Shown piece by piece: positions 1 through 12,030 of a stretch of 64,000 nucleotides of DNA. Where the stretch lies: contig ML679961.1 of the NCBI GenBank assembly GCA_007922225.1, positions 9,831,776 to 9,895,775 of the forward strand, given 5' to 3'. Source of the DNA: Emydura subglobosa. Taxonomy: Eukaryota; Chordata; Testudines; Chelidae. Position 1 is the first letter of the stretch. Every line of letters begins with the position of its first letter. The translations under genes were made by a program, and so were the position numbers. The notes beneath the pieces were generated by a model. It was not told the DNA's origin, did not search any database, and saw nothing but the letters and a program-made list of their open reading frames with translations.

Positions 1-308
1 TCCACGCTAGGGGTTGTACTGGTATAATTGTCAGTAATCCGACTTGTCAGTGTAAGAGAAACGCTTAATGTGCAGTGGTTTGCAGGGGAGGATCATGCCT
101 CAAGTATGTATTTACACAGTAAACCACAACTGCTCTGAAAGGGCCATTAGTGTCCTTGTGGGTGGGTAAATAATGGTGTTAAATGCATGTAAATGATATT
201 TGTATGTGATAAACCCAAGCTGTTATCGTCTGTAAAGTCAGCTTCACTTATACTAATTTCTTTTTAACTTTCCGGACAGCTCATCCAAATAAGAACACTG
301 ATGGCCAT
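1..308. other. Non-coding, nothing recognised
   Basis: AT-rich sequence without a convincing frame or repeat. Probably intron 1 of KTN1. Confidence 0.5.
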
Positions 309-439
309 AGGTACTGGAGCTAGGAGTGCTGGGTGTGCTGCCACACTGCCTGGCTTGTTGTGGTTTCCTTCATATACAAGGTTTCCAGTTTGGTTCAATG
401 GCTCTCAGCACCCCCACTATACAGATTGTTCCAGCACCT
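309..439. mobile_element. Short terminal-inverted-repeat element, hAT-like
   Basis: Ends AGGTACTGGAGC and GTTCCAGCACCT are inverted copies with 10 of 12 matches. The centre (CAATGGCTCTCAGCACCCCC) resembles a short nonautonomous element I know from amniote genomes. I find no clear target duplication. Confidence 0.55.
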
Positions 440-516
440 TAGCTGACAGCTGATTGTTTTCAGTGCTGAGCACCTGCGGTTCCCATTGACTTCAGCTGGA
501 GTTGTGGATTGATAGC

Positions 517-845
517 TAGAACCCTGCATGGATACAAAAATGTGCAGTCACATCCGCCAGAATCAATTGACGTTTGACCTGTCATCTGCAGCCTCTGTCT
601 TCTCGGTTATTTGCACCCATAGCTCTGGGGCCCCCAATCAACTGTTCGAGGGGCCAGCCTCTCCAGGCAGATGCCAATCAGCTGCTTGGCAGCTGGCCAG
701 GGGGAGCCCCTACCTGGATCTCAAAGGCAGGAAAGCAGCGTCCAAGGCTATGAACTGCAGACAGCTGCTTCCCTGCCTTTGAGATCCGCATCCGATCCAC
801 CATCTGCAAAAATGGTCCGGATATCCATGGATTTGCAGGGCTGTA
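517..845. mobile_element. Short inverted-repeat element with internal foldback
   Basis: Ends TAGAACCCTGCA and TGCAGGGCTGTA are inverted with 10 of 12 matches. Sequence near the right end (GGATATCCATGGATTTGCAG) matches the reverse of the left end of the element at 40651-40985, so the two copies lie in opposite orientations. The centre contains the hairpin at 720-783. Confidence 0.6.
720..783. repeat. 20-bp inverted repeat (hairpin)
   Basis: Arms 720-739 and 764-783 pair at 19 of 20 positions around a 24-base loop. Confidence 0.85.
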
Positions 846-2484
846 TGGATAGACCTTTTGAATATCAGACTGCAGATAGCTGAATCAAATGATTTCTGAC
901 TTAAAATGCCAAACAACTCCGAGATGGAGCAGAAACTAGAACGCTCCCGGATACTGGAGTACATATAGTAGGTAAAACTGCTTGCTGTTCAGCCATTTTT
1001 TAATCTAAACCCATTTTTGGCTCTAAATCTAATAGCTTTTACTTTAGCATATAATTCTGCATTAATCTGGAACTTTGTGGAGTGGCTCTTTCTACATAAG
1101 GACCCTTGGGAAAAGCAAGCTTCTGTTTTATTTACAAAATTGAAACTAATAAGTAATATGAAAACAAGTTGCAAAAAACTAAACGTGTTTTGAACAAAGT
1201 TACATAAGCCATTCGCTGCACAGCAGATGGATGGGATTGTTGTGAGTAAAGCAATTAATTTTTAGTTAGTGGGGTACTTTTAAACTACAAGAAAGCTAAA
1301 CTGAGTGTAGTTGTACACTGGAAACTGACTGTAAAGAGTTCGCCTTCTCACTCAGTAGGTCTGCCCACTGTACTGGGTGTCTGACTTCAGTGAAGAAGTA
1401 TTTCATGCCCTGCAGAAGCAACAAAGCTCTGGGGGAAGGGAACTGATTCTTTTCAGGCTTGCACATCAACAGAATTGTTAAGAAGGCTTCAGTAGCACAG
1501 TTCAGGTGTGCAACATCTTTGTTTTCAAATTATACCCTCCGTTACAGTGCATCTGTGCAAGTATACTGGGGTGGAATTTGGCCCTCAGAACTTCTCCAGT
1601 GGTAGAACAATTGTTGCTGTGAAAAGGAGTTCAAACTACAGTCCCGTTTGGATGGGGGCAAAAGCTCAAATCAAGGATGTCAGCCTTCACGCAGAATTAC
1701 TCCTTGGTTTAAATCTGATGTGCTCTTGGCTCAGTCCCTCGGGACAAGGTGTGAAGGCAGGTGAGAATTTACAGTAGAAACCTGGTATATTTTGAGATTG
1801 AGGTAGAGAAGCATCGTTTTCACAGTATCTCTTCAGCCTTGCAGCCTGGTGGGTCGAAGAGCAGACAAATGTAGGTCTCTTTCTCAGCCCCCTTGTTTGG
1901 TAAGAGAACATGAAAGGGAAATAATTTAATTTAAAGATCACGCATTGAAGTCTTGGATACTAACTCCTCTAGAGACCTTTAACAGCTTGGAATCCGGGGG
2001 TCCCTGAAATAGAGGGGAAAGGGAGGAAGTGGCATATGGAAGTTGAGGGGTGGGGGGAAGAGGAATGGAGGAATGCAAGGGGAGTCCCTGTTGTGTGCAA
2101 TATGCTTGGCCTACAGATTAAGAATTTGGAACAGGGCACCTCTGATATCATGGGGAAAGGATGCCAAGTGGATTCTGATACTAGCAGGTAGTAACGTTAA
2201 GGATGTTCAGGAGTGTTGGATAGAGGCATCACTCTGAAAACGAAGGTGGCTTATCATGGCTGTGGTGCCAACAGCGCTATTGCTAGTTGAATTATTTAAC
2301 CTCCTGGTTTCATCCCCCCCCCTCACTCTGTCACTTGTAACAAGCCTTTTTTCATGCAACTATTTTAGATACAATAGTTATGAAAGGGGAACTATTTAAG
2401 AAGTGTTGGAGTTTCCTAGATGCTGCTGTTCGGTCACAAATTAAGTCTACCTCTTTGTGTATTTACTTACACTTCCTTGAAATC
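846..2484. other. Non-coding, nothing recognised
   Basis: No coding frame that I believe and no repeat I can name. Short open frames on both strands lack splice context or known similarity. Includes a G-rich patch near 2045-2085. Confidence 0.5.
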
Positions 2485-2818
2485 TCATAGGCTCATAGAC
2501 TTTGAGACCAAGTTCATGATCCTCTTGTCTGACCGCCAGCACATTGCAGGCCACAGAACCTCACCCCCCTACTCCTGTAATAGACCCCCTAATTCCTGGC
2601 TGAGTTTCTGAAGTCCTCAAACTATGATTTAAAGACCTCAGAGAATCCATTGTTTACACTAATTTAAACCTGCAAGTGAACTGTGTCCTATGCTGCAGAG
2701 GAAGGTGAAAACCTCCAGGGTCTCTGCCAATCTAACCCAGGGGAAAATTCCTTCCCACCCTGACTATGGTGATCAGTTAGACCCTGGGCATGTGGGCAAG
2801 ACCCATGAGGCAGACCAG
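2485..2818 (-). mobile_element. CR1 LINE 3' end, antisense
   Basis: Starts with the CTCATAGACTTTGAG type CR1 tail and continues through GCAGGCCACAGAACCTCACC and GGGTCTCTGCCAATCTAACC, which are sections of a common turtle CR1 3' region read on the minus strand. No reverse-transcriptase part remains. Confidence 0.7.
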
Positions 2819-3899
2819 GTCTCTTCAGTTCAGTTCTCAGTATGGAGTCCCTTTGCCCCTTCTTTGATTATAATCTTCGGCTAATAACTTGACGTGTTCA
2901 GGAGATGTTGTAGATTGTGACTAAGTAGGACATTGTTTATAGTTGTCTGTGGTCCCTCTCTACAAAATCAAGGTCATTCATACGATCTTGTGGATATAGC
3001 TATAGGCATCTAATGCTCCTGGCTGATTAAGAGCTTCAGTCCTTGGTACTGCAACCTCATTACTGTAATGTCTGTGTCCTCTGAATATGCCCTTTCCATA
3101 AGTAGATGGTTAATAAAGACCTTTGCTGAAATGAAACAAACTCTAGTTTAATTTAATAAATTAGTAATGTAAAATAACTGAGCATAGCCCAACAGATGGC
3201 AGAAACAATGGCATGTTTGGAATGGAAAATATTTACCTACAGGGTATTTGCAGTGCTGAGATTATTGTGTTCAGCAAATGGTTTAATTGGATCAGTTTAA
3301 TCAAGAGCAGAAAGAGGTATTGACAAGTCTTGTTTTTCCTTCTTGTTTTTCTTATGTTTGTCTGTCCTTACTGTTAGCATCCTTGGTGTTTTAAAGCAAT
3401 TTTGAGTAAACATGTTCAGTTAAGGCTTCTAGCCTTCCTAGACATAAAGGGTTAAATCTATCTTTAGGAGTCAGATTAATATATGATCTGTACAGTATCA
3501 TGAATGCTATAACACTCAATGCTGATTGCATTTGTTGCTGATTTACCATACTTCTCTTCCAGAGACTTTTCTAGTTTCAAGAGTACGAATGAAAACAGGA
3601 TATATATATATATATATATATTGGATAGTCCTTTTAAACAGCACATTACATGCAAAAATATTCATGTACAGTAGATGTATATAGGTATTTGTGTCAAAGC
3701 TGGTGCAATAATTCCATTTTATTAAATTAAAATCATCGTTCTCAATTTCTAGATATTTCTTTTGCACTCATACTAATACTTGTACGGTTTTCAAGGTGAC
3801 CTGGAAAATTATTTCTACAGCTTGTGCTCTTTTTTGCTGCTTTGTGGTGTATAAAGAAGGTGAAAGGGATTTGTAATGTGGCTTTGTTCTGTTCTTAAC
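2819..3899. other. Non-coding, with a TA dinucleotide run
   Basis: AT-rich and unrecognised apart from a (TA)n run at 3600-3621. Confidence 0.5.
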
Positions 3900-3901
3900 T
3901 A

Positions 3902-4096
3902 AGACCATGTCTACACTAGAAAATTAGAGTTGATAGGGGATGTGGATTTTTCACACCTCCAGACTGGCATAATTAAGATGACTTGTGTCCCTGTGTAGAC
4001 AGTGCTAGAATTCTCCCGTCGACCTAGCTATGTGGATTACCTATGCCAACGGGAGACTCCTGTGCTGCTGTAGCATTTTAAGTGTAGACAAACCCT
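3902..4096. mobile_element. GTCTACACT-ended MITE, copy 1
   Basis: Begins ACCATGTCTACACTAG and ends AAGTGTAGACAAACCCT, an imperfect terminal inverted repeat. The interior has the TGTGGATTTTTCACACC hairpin and CCCGTCGACCTAGCTATG, shared with the copy at 4707-4955. Confidence 0.75.
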
Positions 4097-4639
4097 TAGA
4101 AAAAGTAGGAATGTAATGTCTGGTTTTCTTGGAGGAACAGTGTGAGGTATAAGCTATATTTATTGTGAGTGCTTAACACCTTAATTGAAGGGCTGAGGTG
4201 TTTGAATCGTTAACAAAGACTTCCTTTGTTCAGACTGTTAATTAGCCACTGAAGTTAGCTAGGTGTTAGCAAAACCAAAACAAGTTCTAATTAGTCTGAC
4301 TAAAATCCCTTCCGGGTCTATGGGGCTCTACTTTCTCTCTTGCTTCTTGTGATGTCGTTTACACTACATTAGCTCTCCAGACAGTAGCCTTCTTGCCTAG
4401 ACAGGACGTGTGCATGCATGTGTGGACCCTAGGAATGTTCTCGAAACAGCAATCTGTTTATACATCATAAGAGAACAAAGTAAACAGGTTTAATCTATTT
4501 TTCCTTTGCAAATCACCTTTAGTAACACAGCTGTACTGAATTTAAACAAATGTTGGCTATCTTGGGTACTTCTCTGGCCCCCCATCACGGTAGTGTCTGA
4601 GCGCCTGATAATCTTCAATGGATTTATCCTTACAGAATG
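4097..4639. other. Non-coding, nothing recognised
   Basis: Unrecognised AT-rich sequence between two repeat insertions. Confidence 0.5.
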
Positions 4640-4706
4640 CCTGCGAAGCAGGGCAGTGCTATTATCCCCATTTTATAGATCTGGAACTGAGGCACAGAGA
4701 AACTTG
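4640..4706 (+). mobile_element. MIR SINE, left part
   Basis: CCCCATTTTATAGATCTGGA followed by ACTGAGGCACAGAGAAA matches the MIR core region. The element resumes at 4957 after an insertion. Confidence 0.8.
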
Positions 4707-4955
4707 GGGCTTGTCTACATTTGAAATGCTGCAGCCGCACAGCTACAGCTGTGGGAGGAATTCTCCCGTCGGCATTGTCATTCTACCTCCCCAAGAGGTG
4801 GTAGCTAGTCTGATGGAAGAATTCATCCATTGACGTAGTGGTGTCTATGCAGGGACTTAAGTTGGCTTAACCATGCTGCTCAAGGGTGTGGATTTTTTCA
4901 CACCCCTGAGTGATGTAGCTAAAATGACCTAATTTTCTAGTGCAGACCAGGTCTT
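4707..4955. mobile_element. GTCTACACT-ended MITE, copy 2, inside a MIR
   Basis: Starts GGGCTTGTCTACATTTG and ends GTGCAGACCAGGTCT. Interior matches copies at 3902 and 38411 (AATTCTCCCGTCGGC, then the hairpin). The hairpin arms 4879-4890 and 4899-4910 pair at 11 of 12 positions with an 8-base loop. CTTG occurs at both edges and may be a target duplication, but is too short to trust. Confidence 0.8.
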
Positions 4956-4956
4956 G

Positions 4957-5051
4957 ACAACTTGCCCAATGTGTCAAGGAAGTCTGTAGCAGAGCATGGA
5001 ATTGAATCCAGATCTTTCAGATCCTAGGGCTAGTGCTCTAACCACCAGGGA
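4957..5051 (+). mobile_element. MIR SINE, right part
   Basis: ACTTGCCCAATGTGTCAAGG, then GTAGCAGAGCATGGAATTGA and AGTGCTCTAACCACC continue the MIR consensus in the same orientation as the part at 4640-4706. Confidence 0.8.
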
Positions 5052-6059
5052 AACCTTCCTATCTGAAGGGCTATGATCTTTGAGAAAATAAGGATTGTAA
5101 CAGCAACCTGTTTTCAAGAGTTTCTCTTCAAAAGTGCGGTGGGTAGCTGATCACATACACACACAAAATATATAATAAAACAGTCACTTCTATACTGTTT
5201 GGGTACTCTAATCGGTGTTCCATTGATGACATTATTTATATATGTATATATCCCTGAGGTGAATCAGCTAAATACTGACTAAAAGAACCATAATCTACTG
5301 ATTTCAGTTACATGGTTATGTACTATATACACCAAAGAGCACCTAAACCTTGGAAAAACCTTGCCATACCCAAGATGATGATCATTTAAGTGCAAGTCTC
5401 TTAAATCTCTGCTGCAGCATTTACTGACATGGCTCAGCCTGCAGGGCGATAAAGCCTGCTGTGTCACTCAGGAATAAGAAGGTTCATGAACCCTCTTGAC
5501 AAAATCCCAGGGAAAACCCTGATTAAAGGTGCTCTAGCTTTAACTAAATCTTATATTGCATCTTTTTAAAATCAAGATGAAATTGTTTGTTCTTGGCAAT
5601 TTTTTACTATTTAATTTTCAAAGAAGCGTAAAAATCTTAGGGGATTACATGTGTCTTGAGACACAGGAGTTCATAGTGATCATACCTTTAATATGCAGGG
5701 CTAAACTAAGAATGACTCATGCATCAACCAGATGGAGTTATAGCTTATTTCTGTCTTGCAGAGTACAAGTTTAGGTCCACGGATTAAAACTGATTGTACA
5801 TCCATCAGAAGGTTATATCTTAGCATAGAGAAATTTGAGTTCTAATTACGCTAGTAGCTTTTAGTATTGTGAAATATAATACAAAGTTAACTTTCTTTCT
5901 TACAGGAAGTCAGTTGCTAATAAACAATCATGTTACATGCAGCATTAGAATAATTGGCTAAGCATTTCCTGTGGTGGTGGCCCAGTGCAGGTGAATAAAA
6001 GTGATTTGGCTTCTTAATTCAAAGTGAAAATACTAGAGATATCTATATTTTTGTAACTC
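5052..6059. other. Non-coding, nothing recognised
   Basis: AT-rich; no repeat or gene identified. Confidence 0.5.
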
Positions 6060-7302
6060 GGAAAAATGCAGTTCTTCTTTGCGGAAGGGTTAAAGGGATG
6101 CCATCAAAGGTGACACTTAGACTGAGGTTGAGATGGAAATAGGAGACAAATTTGTTGAAAGTCTCTGGGTAGAGATAAAAAGGGTAAATAAAAAATAAAA
6201 TAAAAGGGTGATGTCATGGTATGAGTCTACTACGTACCACCTAAACAGGATGAAGAGGTGGATGAGGCTTTTTTTAAACAGCTAACAAAATCATCCAAAG
6301 CATTGGACTTGGTGGTGATGGGGGATTTCAACTACCAAAACATCTGTTGGGGAAAATAACCCAGCAGGGCATAGATTATCGAATAAGTTCTTGGAATGTA
6401 TTGGAGACAATTTTTTTATTTCAGAAGGTGGAGAAAGCTGCCAAGGGAGAGGCTGCTTTAGCTTTGATTTTGACAAATAGGGAGGAACTGGTTGAGAATT
6501 TGAAAGTGGAAGGCAACTTAGGTGAATGTGATCATGAAGTGGGTAGGGTTCATGATTCTAAGGAATAGTGGGGAAAACAGCATGATAAAGATAATGGATT
6601 TCAAGAAGGTAGACATTAGAAAACTCAGGGAGTTGATAGGCAAGATCCCATGGGAAGCAAGTCTCATAGGAAAAACAGTTCAAGAGAGTTGGCAGTTTTT
6701 TTAGAGAGACATTATCAAGGGCAAAAGAGCAAACTATTCCACTGCATAAGAAAGATAAGTAGTATGGCAAGAGACCACCCTGGCTTAACCGGGAGATCTT
6801 CAATAATCTGAAACTCAAAAAAAGAGTCCTACAAAAAGTGGAAACTAGGTCAAATTACAAAGGAGGAATATAAACAAACCATGAGTCTGTAGGGATAAAA
6901 TTAGAAAGGCCAAGGCACAAAGTGAGAATAAACTAGCTAGAGACATAAAGAGTAACAGGGAAACCTTCTACAAATACATTCGAAGCAAGAGGAAAACCAA
7001 ATGATAGACCAAATATAGTGCCAATGTATAAAAAGGCGAATAAGAACAACCTGGGGAATTAAAGACCAGTCAGCTTAACTTCAGTACCTGGAAAGATAAT
7101 GGAGCAAATAATTAAGCAATCAATTTGCAAACACCTAAAAGATAATAAGGTGATAAGTAACAGTCAGCATGCATGGATTTTTCAGAAACAAATCTTGTCA
7201 AACCATCCTAATAGCATTCTTTGGCTGGGTAACAAGCCTTGTGGATAAGAGGGAAACGGTAGATGTGGTATATCTGGACTTTAGTAAGCTTTTGATGTTG
7301 TC

Positions 7303-7893
7303 TTGCATGACCTTCTCGGAAACAAACTAGGGAAATACTATATGGATGGAGCTATTATAAAATGGATGCATAACTGGTTGGAAAATCGTTCCCAGAGAGT
7401 AGTAGTTAGTGGTTCACAGTCAAGCTGGAAGGGGATATTGAGTGGGGTCCCGCAGGGATCAGTTCTGGGTCCAGTTCTGCTCAATATCATAACTGATTTA
7501 CGTAATACAGAGAGTAAACTTATAAAGTTTGTGGATGATACCAAGCTGGGAGGGGTAGCAAGTCTTTTTGAGGATAGGATTAAAATTCAAAATGATCTGC
7601 ACAAACTGGAAAAATGGTCTGAAGTAAATAGGATGAAATTCAATAAGGACAGATGCAAAGTACTCCACTTAGGAAGGAACCATCAATTGCACATGTACAA
7701 AATGGGAAATGACTGCCTAGGAAGGAGTGCTGCAGAGAGCGATCTTGGGGTCATAGTGGACCACAAGCTAAATACGAATCAACAGTGTAACACTGTTGGA
7801 AAAGAAGCAAACATCATTCTGGGATGTATTAGCAGGAGTGTTTGTAAACAGGACGTGAGAAGTGATTCTTCCATTCTATTCTGCGCTGATTAG
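7303..7893 (+). pseudogene. CR1 reverse-transcriptase fragment (open for 196 codons)
   Basis: The longest intact piece of the CR1 at 6060-8526. It covers the middle palm motifs and the start of the thumb. The preceding YLDFSK motif near 7271-7290 is out of frame, so the open stretch does not begin at a true start. It is a relic, not a host gene. Confidence 0.88.
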
Positions 7894-8314
7894 TCCTCAG
7901 TTGGAGTATAGTGTCATGTTCTGGGCACTGCATTTCAGGAAAGATGTGGACAAATTGAAGAAAGTCCAGAGAAGAGCAACAAAAATGATTCAAGGTCTAG
8001 AAAACATGACCTATGAGGGAAGATTGAAAAAAATTGGGTTTGTTTAGTCTGGAGAAGGGAAGACTGAGGGGGAACATAACACTTTTCAAGTACATAAAAA
8101 GTTGTTACAAGGAGGATGGAGAAAAATTGTTCTTGTTAACCTCTGAGGATAGGACAAGAAGCAAGGGCATTTTAGGTTGGCTATTGGGGGAAAAACTTCT
8201 TAACTGTCAGGGTGGTTAACCACTTGACTAAATTGCCTAGGGAGGTTCTGGAATCTTCATCAATGGAGATTTTTAAGAGCAGGTTAGACAAATACCTGTC
8301 GGGATGTTCTAGAT

Positions 8315-8438
8315 CAGTGTTTCTCAACAGCCAGTCCATGGACCGGTGCTGGTCCTTGAGATCTCCCTGACACGGCTGACTCTCAGCTTAGAAAGGCAGC
8401 AAGCTGGTCCCTGATATCAAGAAGGTTAAGAAACACTG
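8315..8438. mobile_element. hAT-like MITE inserted in the CR1 3' UTR
   Basis: Terminal repeats CAGTGTTTCTCAAC (8315-8328) and GTTAAGAAACACTG (8425-8438) match at 13 of 14 positions. Flanking octamers TTCTAGAT (8307-8314) and GTCTTGAT (8439-8446) match at 6 of 8, as expected of an aged 8-bp hAT duplication. CR1 sequence resumes exactly after it. Confidence 0.85.
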
Positions 8439-8526
8439 GTCTTGATAATACTCAGTCCTGCCATAAGTGCAGGGGCCTGGACTAGATGACCTCTTGAGGT
8501 CCCTTCCAGTCCTATGATTCTATGAT

Positions 8527-10059
8527 AGGTTTAGAACTTATATGAGGGATATAAAAGCTTCTTTTTAGAGGGGGGAAAAAGGATTGTCAAATCCAATTCA
8601 GTTATTCAGCTTAATAAATCAGAAGCGGAACTTAAAAAGCCTCTGCTAGGATAGACGTCTGAAAGATGGCATGTCAAGAGTTTGTTGCAATGCATGGAAT
8701 TTAAAGGTGTGCTGGTTAAATTCAGGGCTTCTCATGGCGCTGCTGCTTGGCAGTGAGAGTGCATGTTAAGTAGTTAGTTACTGCCAGGTGTGTTGTACTT
8801 GGCTGTTGCTGCGCATTGTGTGGCTACAAGGCGGGGTGCCACAACCCCCTCCAAAGCGGCAGTATCTCATTGTGGGCTACATCCTGCGATGTCCATTGCG
8901 ATTCATCAAACTACTTTTTGCAAACCCTATTGAGGAAAAGGGATGACTTTTTCTAAAAGCATCGTCGTGCTGCTATAACTAGTCCTAAAGAAAATAGACA
9001 CGAACAGTTTAAATAGGTCAGTTTTTGTCCACTTCCCTTATTTCTTCCAGTTTTCTCTGTATCTCTTGATGAAAGTAGTTTCTCCATCTTACCCCCCTAC
9101 TTCTCGACAGCCCCCCCCCACTTTGGTTTCCCTCTTGCCTGGGAGACTTGCAAATTTGGCAGGAAAGGAACGGGAGAGGGAATGAAATTGTTCTAATTGT
9201 ATGCTAAGCCAAAGATATAAGTACAATTTCATGCAAGGCAAAATGCTTCTTATTTGTGCTGAAAATGTTATCTTAGACTCTGGATCAAAAAGCCTTTATA
9301 AATGCCATCTTTCCTGTGCTGAAGGCAGCCACCTTGTCATTCTATTTATACTATGACTACAATACTGTAGCTCTGGCAGTTTTCATTATAACCTTGCTTA
9401 TGCTGGAGGTTACTAAGTGAAATTACAGTGTAACTATCAGATCAGTTTTTCTCATCAGGCGTATCTATGAGGTGCCAACTCCTTTAAACTGAATGATACT
9501 CCTTTGACACGTCTGTAGTAGAAACATCCACTTCAAATCGCATCTTAAAGCTTTTATTTTTTGGAGCCTTTCTTTTGTAGAAGAGGCATCCTATGGCTTC
9601 TGAATACTGCATCTCCTGTCACACCTCCTGCATTTATTTTATAGGTCTCTGATCCCAGAATTCGGGGTGGAAGCATGCTTTTTTGTTCATATTGCTCTTG
9701 ACTTTGTGGGGAGTAATGAGTAGAACCGGAGCAGAGGCTGGTTCTACTGAGATTATGGAACTGGAAGTTGTAACCCTGTGCTTTGGATCAAGCATAAAAC
9801 ACCTTTTACTATAAAGAGGTTGCAAATGCAGCTTCTGGTGCACCTGGGATAATTGGCTGCCTTCATCAGATAAGTCTGAAAATAATAGTCCATGCCTGGC
9901 TTCAAACATTCAAAGGACTTTTAGAATCCACTCCCCCCCACCACTTTTTAATCCCCCTTGACAAATAATAAGTGGGGGTTGGTCTGGAGCCAGACCTGTA
10001 ACTCTAATGCTACTTTCCAAAGCACTTTTGAGTTCTGTTTAAAACGTTAAAATGAAACA
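8527..10059. other. Non-coding, nothing recognised
   Basis: Mixed AT-rich sequence with C runs near 9110 and 9935. No gene or repeat I can name. Confidence 0.45.
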
Positions 10060-10449
10060 CTGGTTATGTTTGGGGTGGTTGTACATGGCCATTCTACCGT
10101 CGTGTGGGCGTACCTCGTGCAGAGCTGTCAGAGAATTTTCCCTCAGCACTACCCGTCGGGTCAGCGTGAGTGCCCTCTGGTATCTTTTACAACTGCTTAC
10201 AGTGGCACGAAAGTTGTGCTGCCCTTGACCCTCACTCAGTTCCTCCTTTAGCAGCAGTGCCGTTGTTGGAACTCCCAGCTTTGTTTCTGCAGGTCTTCCC
10301 TCTTTTAGTGTGTGCAGTACCTGTAGAATTGCTTTTTAATCTCATGTAGTGTTAGTATATATTTAGATGTAAGAATAAATTTAGGATAGTAAATTTTCTA
10401 GACTAGGGTTCCTGGCTGGACTCTGGGCTCGGTGTCAGACTACCAACTT

Positions 10450-11265
10450 ATTCTTCTGGCTTTAAGGCCTGTTGCTCTTGTAACAAGTCTGTGCCAGTGT
10501 GTGGAATGCCTGGAAGAGATGCAAGGGAGTGACAAATGTCACATTTGTAGAGGATTCAAACCCTGACTGAAAAAGGACACGGTGCCAGACTCAAGTAGAC
10601 TCAAGGAGCCTATGGAGTCAGTGCTTTGCCTGCCGTCGGAAACGTCCCGTTCAGAATGGGTACTGAACGCATCCAAGTTGGTTAGGAGTGCTCCTCGTGT
10701 TCTGATTGAGTCCAGAGGCAGACCCTCATCACCGTACCTAAGAAGAGACAATGTAAGTCTCCCAAAGACTCGGTACTGGGGCCTTTGAAGTCTGTTATGA
10801 AGGCACCAAGCAGAGGCAAGTATTCAGCAGGTGCTCAAAGAGGAAGCACCCCCAGACAGCCTGTAAGCCAGGACGGATTGCTGGCTACATTGAGACCGGT
10901 CCCTGGTGCACCTTTTAGTACCCAGATTCAGGAGCCCTTTTCGATGCCGTCTACACCCGAGGCTTTCAACAAAGCCAGAGTTGTTTAACCTGTTGATGCT
11001 GCCTTCCCCTGCAATTCAGAAATCTTGCCTGGTGCCGGGTTTGGAAATTCAAGTTCCCGTGGTACTGGCTCCAGCCCTAGAGCACTGTGTTGTACCGGTG
11101 GCTTCTGCAATTGCAGCTCCTCTTCATAGGGTACCATCTAGAGGGAGGCCAGCAATGATCTCACCTGGTACCCCATCTCCAGACTCTGAGCCAGTCTCCC
11201 TGGTACTGACGGGGTCAGCTCCATTGTGGTCTGAGGAAGCAGATTCCTCATCGGATTCTGACTAA
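10450..11265 (+). pseudogene. DIRS gag-like remnant
   Basis: CVEC at 10498-10509 and CHIC at 10537-10548 give a CxxC-x9-CxxC zinc-finger-like motif, and RGFKP follows. A stop codon at 10564-10566 interrupts it. Downstream, proline/serine-rich segments in shifted frames run to an acidic, serine-rich end (EEADSSSDSD) at 11265, as in gag of reptile DIRS elements known to me. Confidence 0.65.
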
Positions 11266-11272
11266 CCATCTT

Positions 11273-12030
11273 TTGTTTCTGAAGCAGCAAGGGGTAGCTC
11301 TTAGTCACCAAATGGACTTTGATGGAATTATCTCAGCTTTCCATCTTCCCATAGATGACACAAATTTTTTTTCAAACCCTTTGTCCATGAGATTTCTAAA
11401 AGGTTTACTCAGATTATACCCACAGGTTCACATCCCCATTGAGTTGCTAGAGACTTGTTTTCGGTTACATCTGTCTATGAAGGTAGCTTTCTTGGTTGCT
11501 ATAACCTTGGCCAGGAGAGTAGGGGAGCTACGAACCTTAGTGTCAGAGCCTGTGTATACAATTTTCTTTAGGGAAACGGTTTTCTTTCAGCCTCACCCAA
11601 AAGTCCTGTCTAAAAATTGTTCCAATTTTTCACATTAATCAAGCAATTTATTTATCAACTTCCTTTCCAAAGCCTCATTCAAGCGCCACACTCTAGATGG
11701 TAGAAGAGCTTTGACTCTTTACCTGGATCAGACTAGACTTTTCAGGTCTTCATCTCAGCTCTTGGTTGCAGTTTCAGACAGAGAATCTTTTCCTGGATTT
11801 CTAGCTATATTCGTTTATGCTATTGATTGTCTGATGTTGCACGTCTAAGTAAAGAGGTGGCTCAGGCAATTTCTGTGGCCTTCCTGGCTCATGTACCCAT
11901 ACTGGACATTTGTAGGGTGGCAACTTGGTCGTCTATCCATACAATGGCCTCTCACTATGCCATCTCTCATCAATCTAGAGACGATGCCAGATCTGGATGG
12001 GTGGTCCTACAATCACTGTTCAAGTAGATT
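11273..12030 (+). pseudogene. DIRS tyrosine-recombinase remnant
   Basis: LSMKVAFLVAITLARRVGEL (around 11467-11529) contains the Arg of recombinase box I (ARRVGEL resembles the TGLRISEL pattern). ICRVATWSSIHTMASHYAI (around 11911-11970) carries the Arg, Trp and Tyr expected of box II. The two parts lie in different frames with stops at 11636-11638 and 11848-11850, so no active enzyme is made. Confidence 0.75.

Larger units (their letters stand above)
6060..8526 (+). mobile_element. CR1 LINE, 5'-truncated and internally deleted
   Basis: CR1 retrotransposons encode an apurinic endonuclease and a reverse transcriptase. Here the endonuclease remnant includes MGDFNY (6318-6335). The reverse-transcriptase remnant has SGVPQGSVLGPVL (about 7440-7480) and the FVDD active-site box at 7528-7539, where FADD is usual. 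The C-terminal part is in other frames (EYSVMFWALHFRKD near 7900, RRATKMIQGLENMTYEGRL near 7975). The 3' end runs through CTGGACTAGATGACCTCTTG to the CR1 tail CCTATGATTCTATGATA at 8526. Several hundred bases that normally separate the endonuclease and transcriptase parts are missing near 7003. Frameshifts and stops make it dead. Confidence 0.92.
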
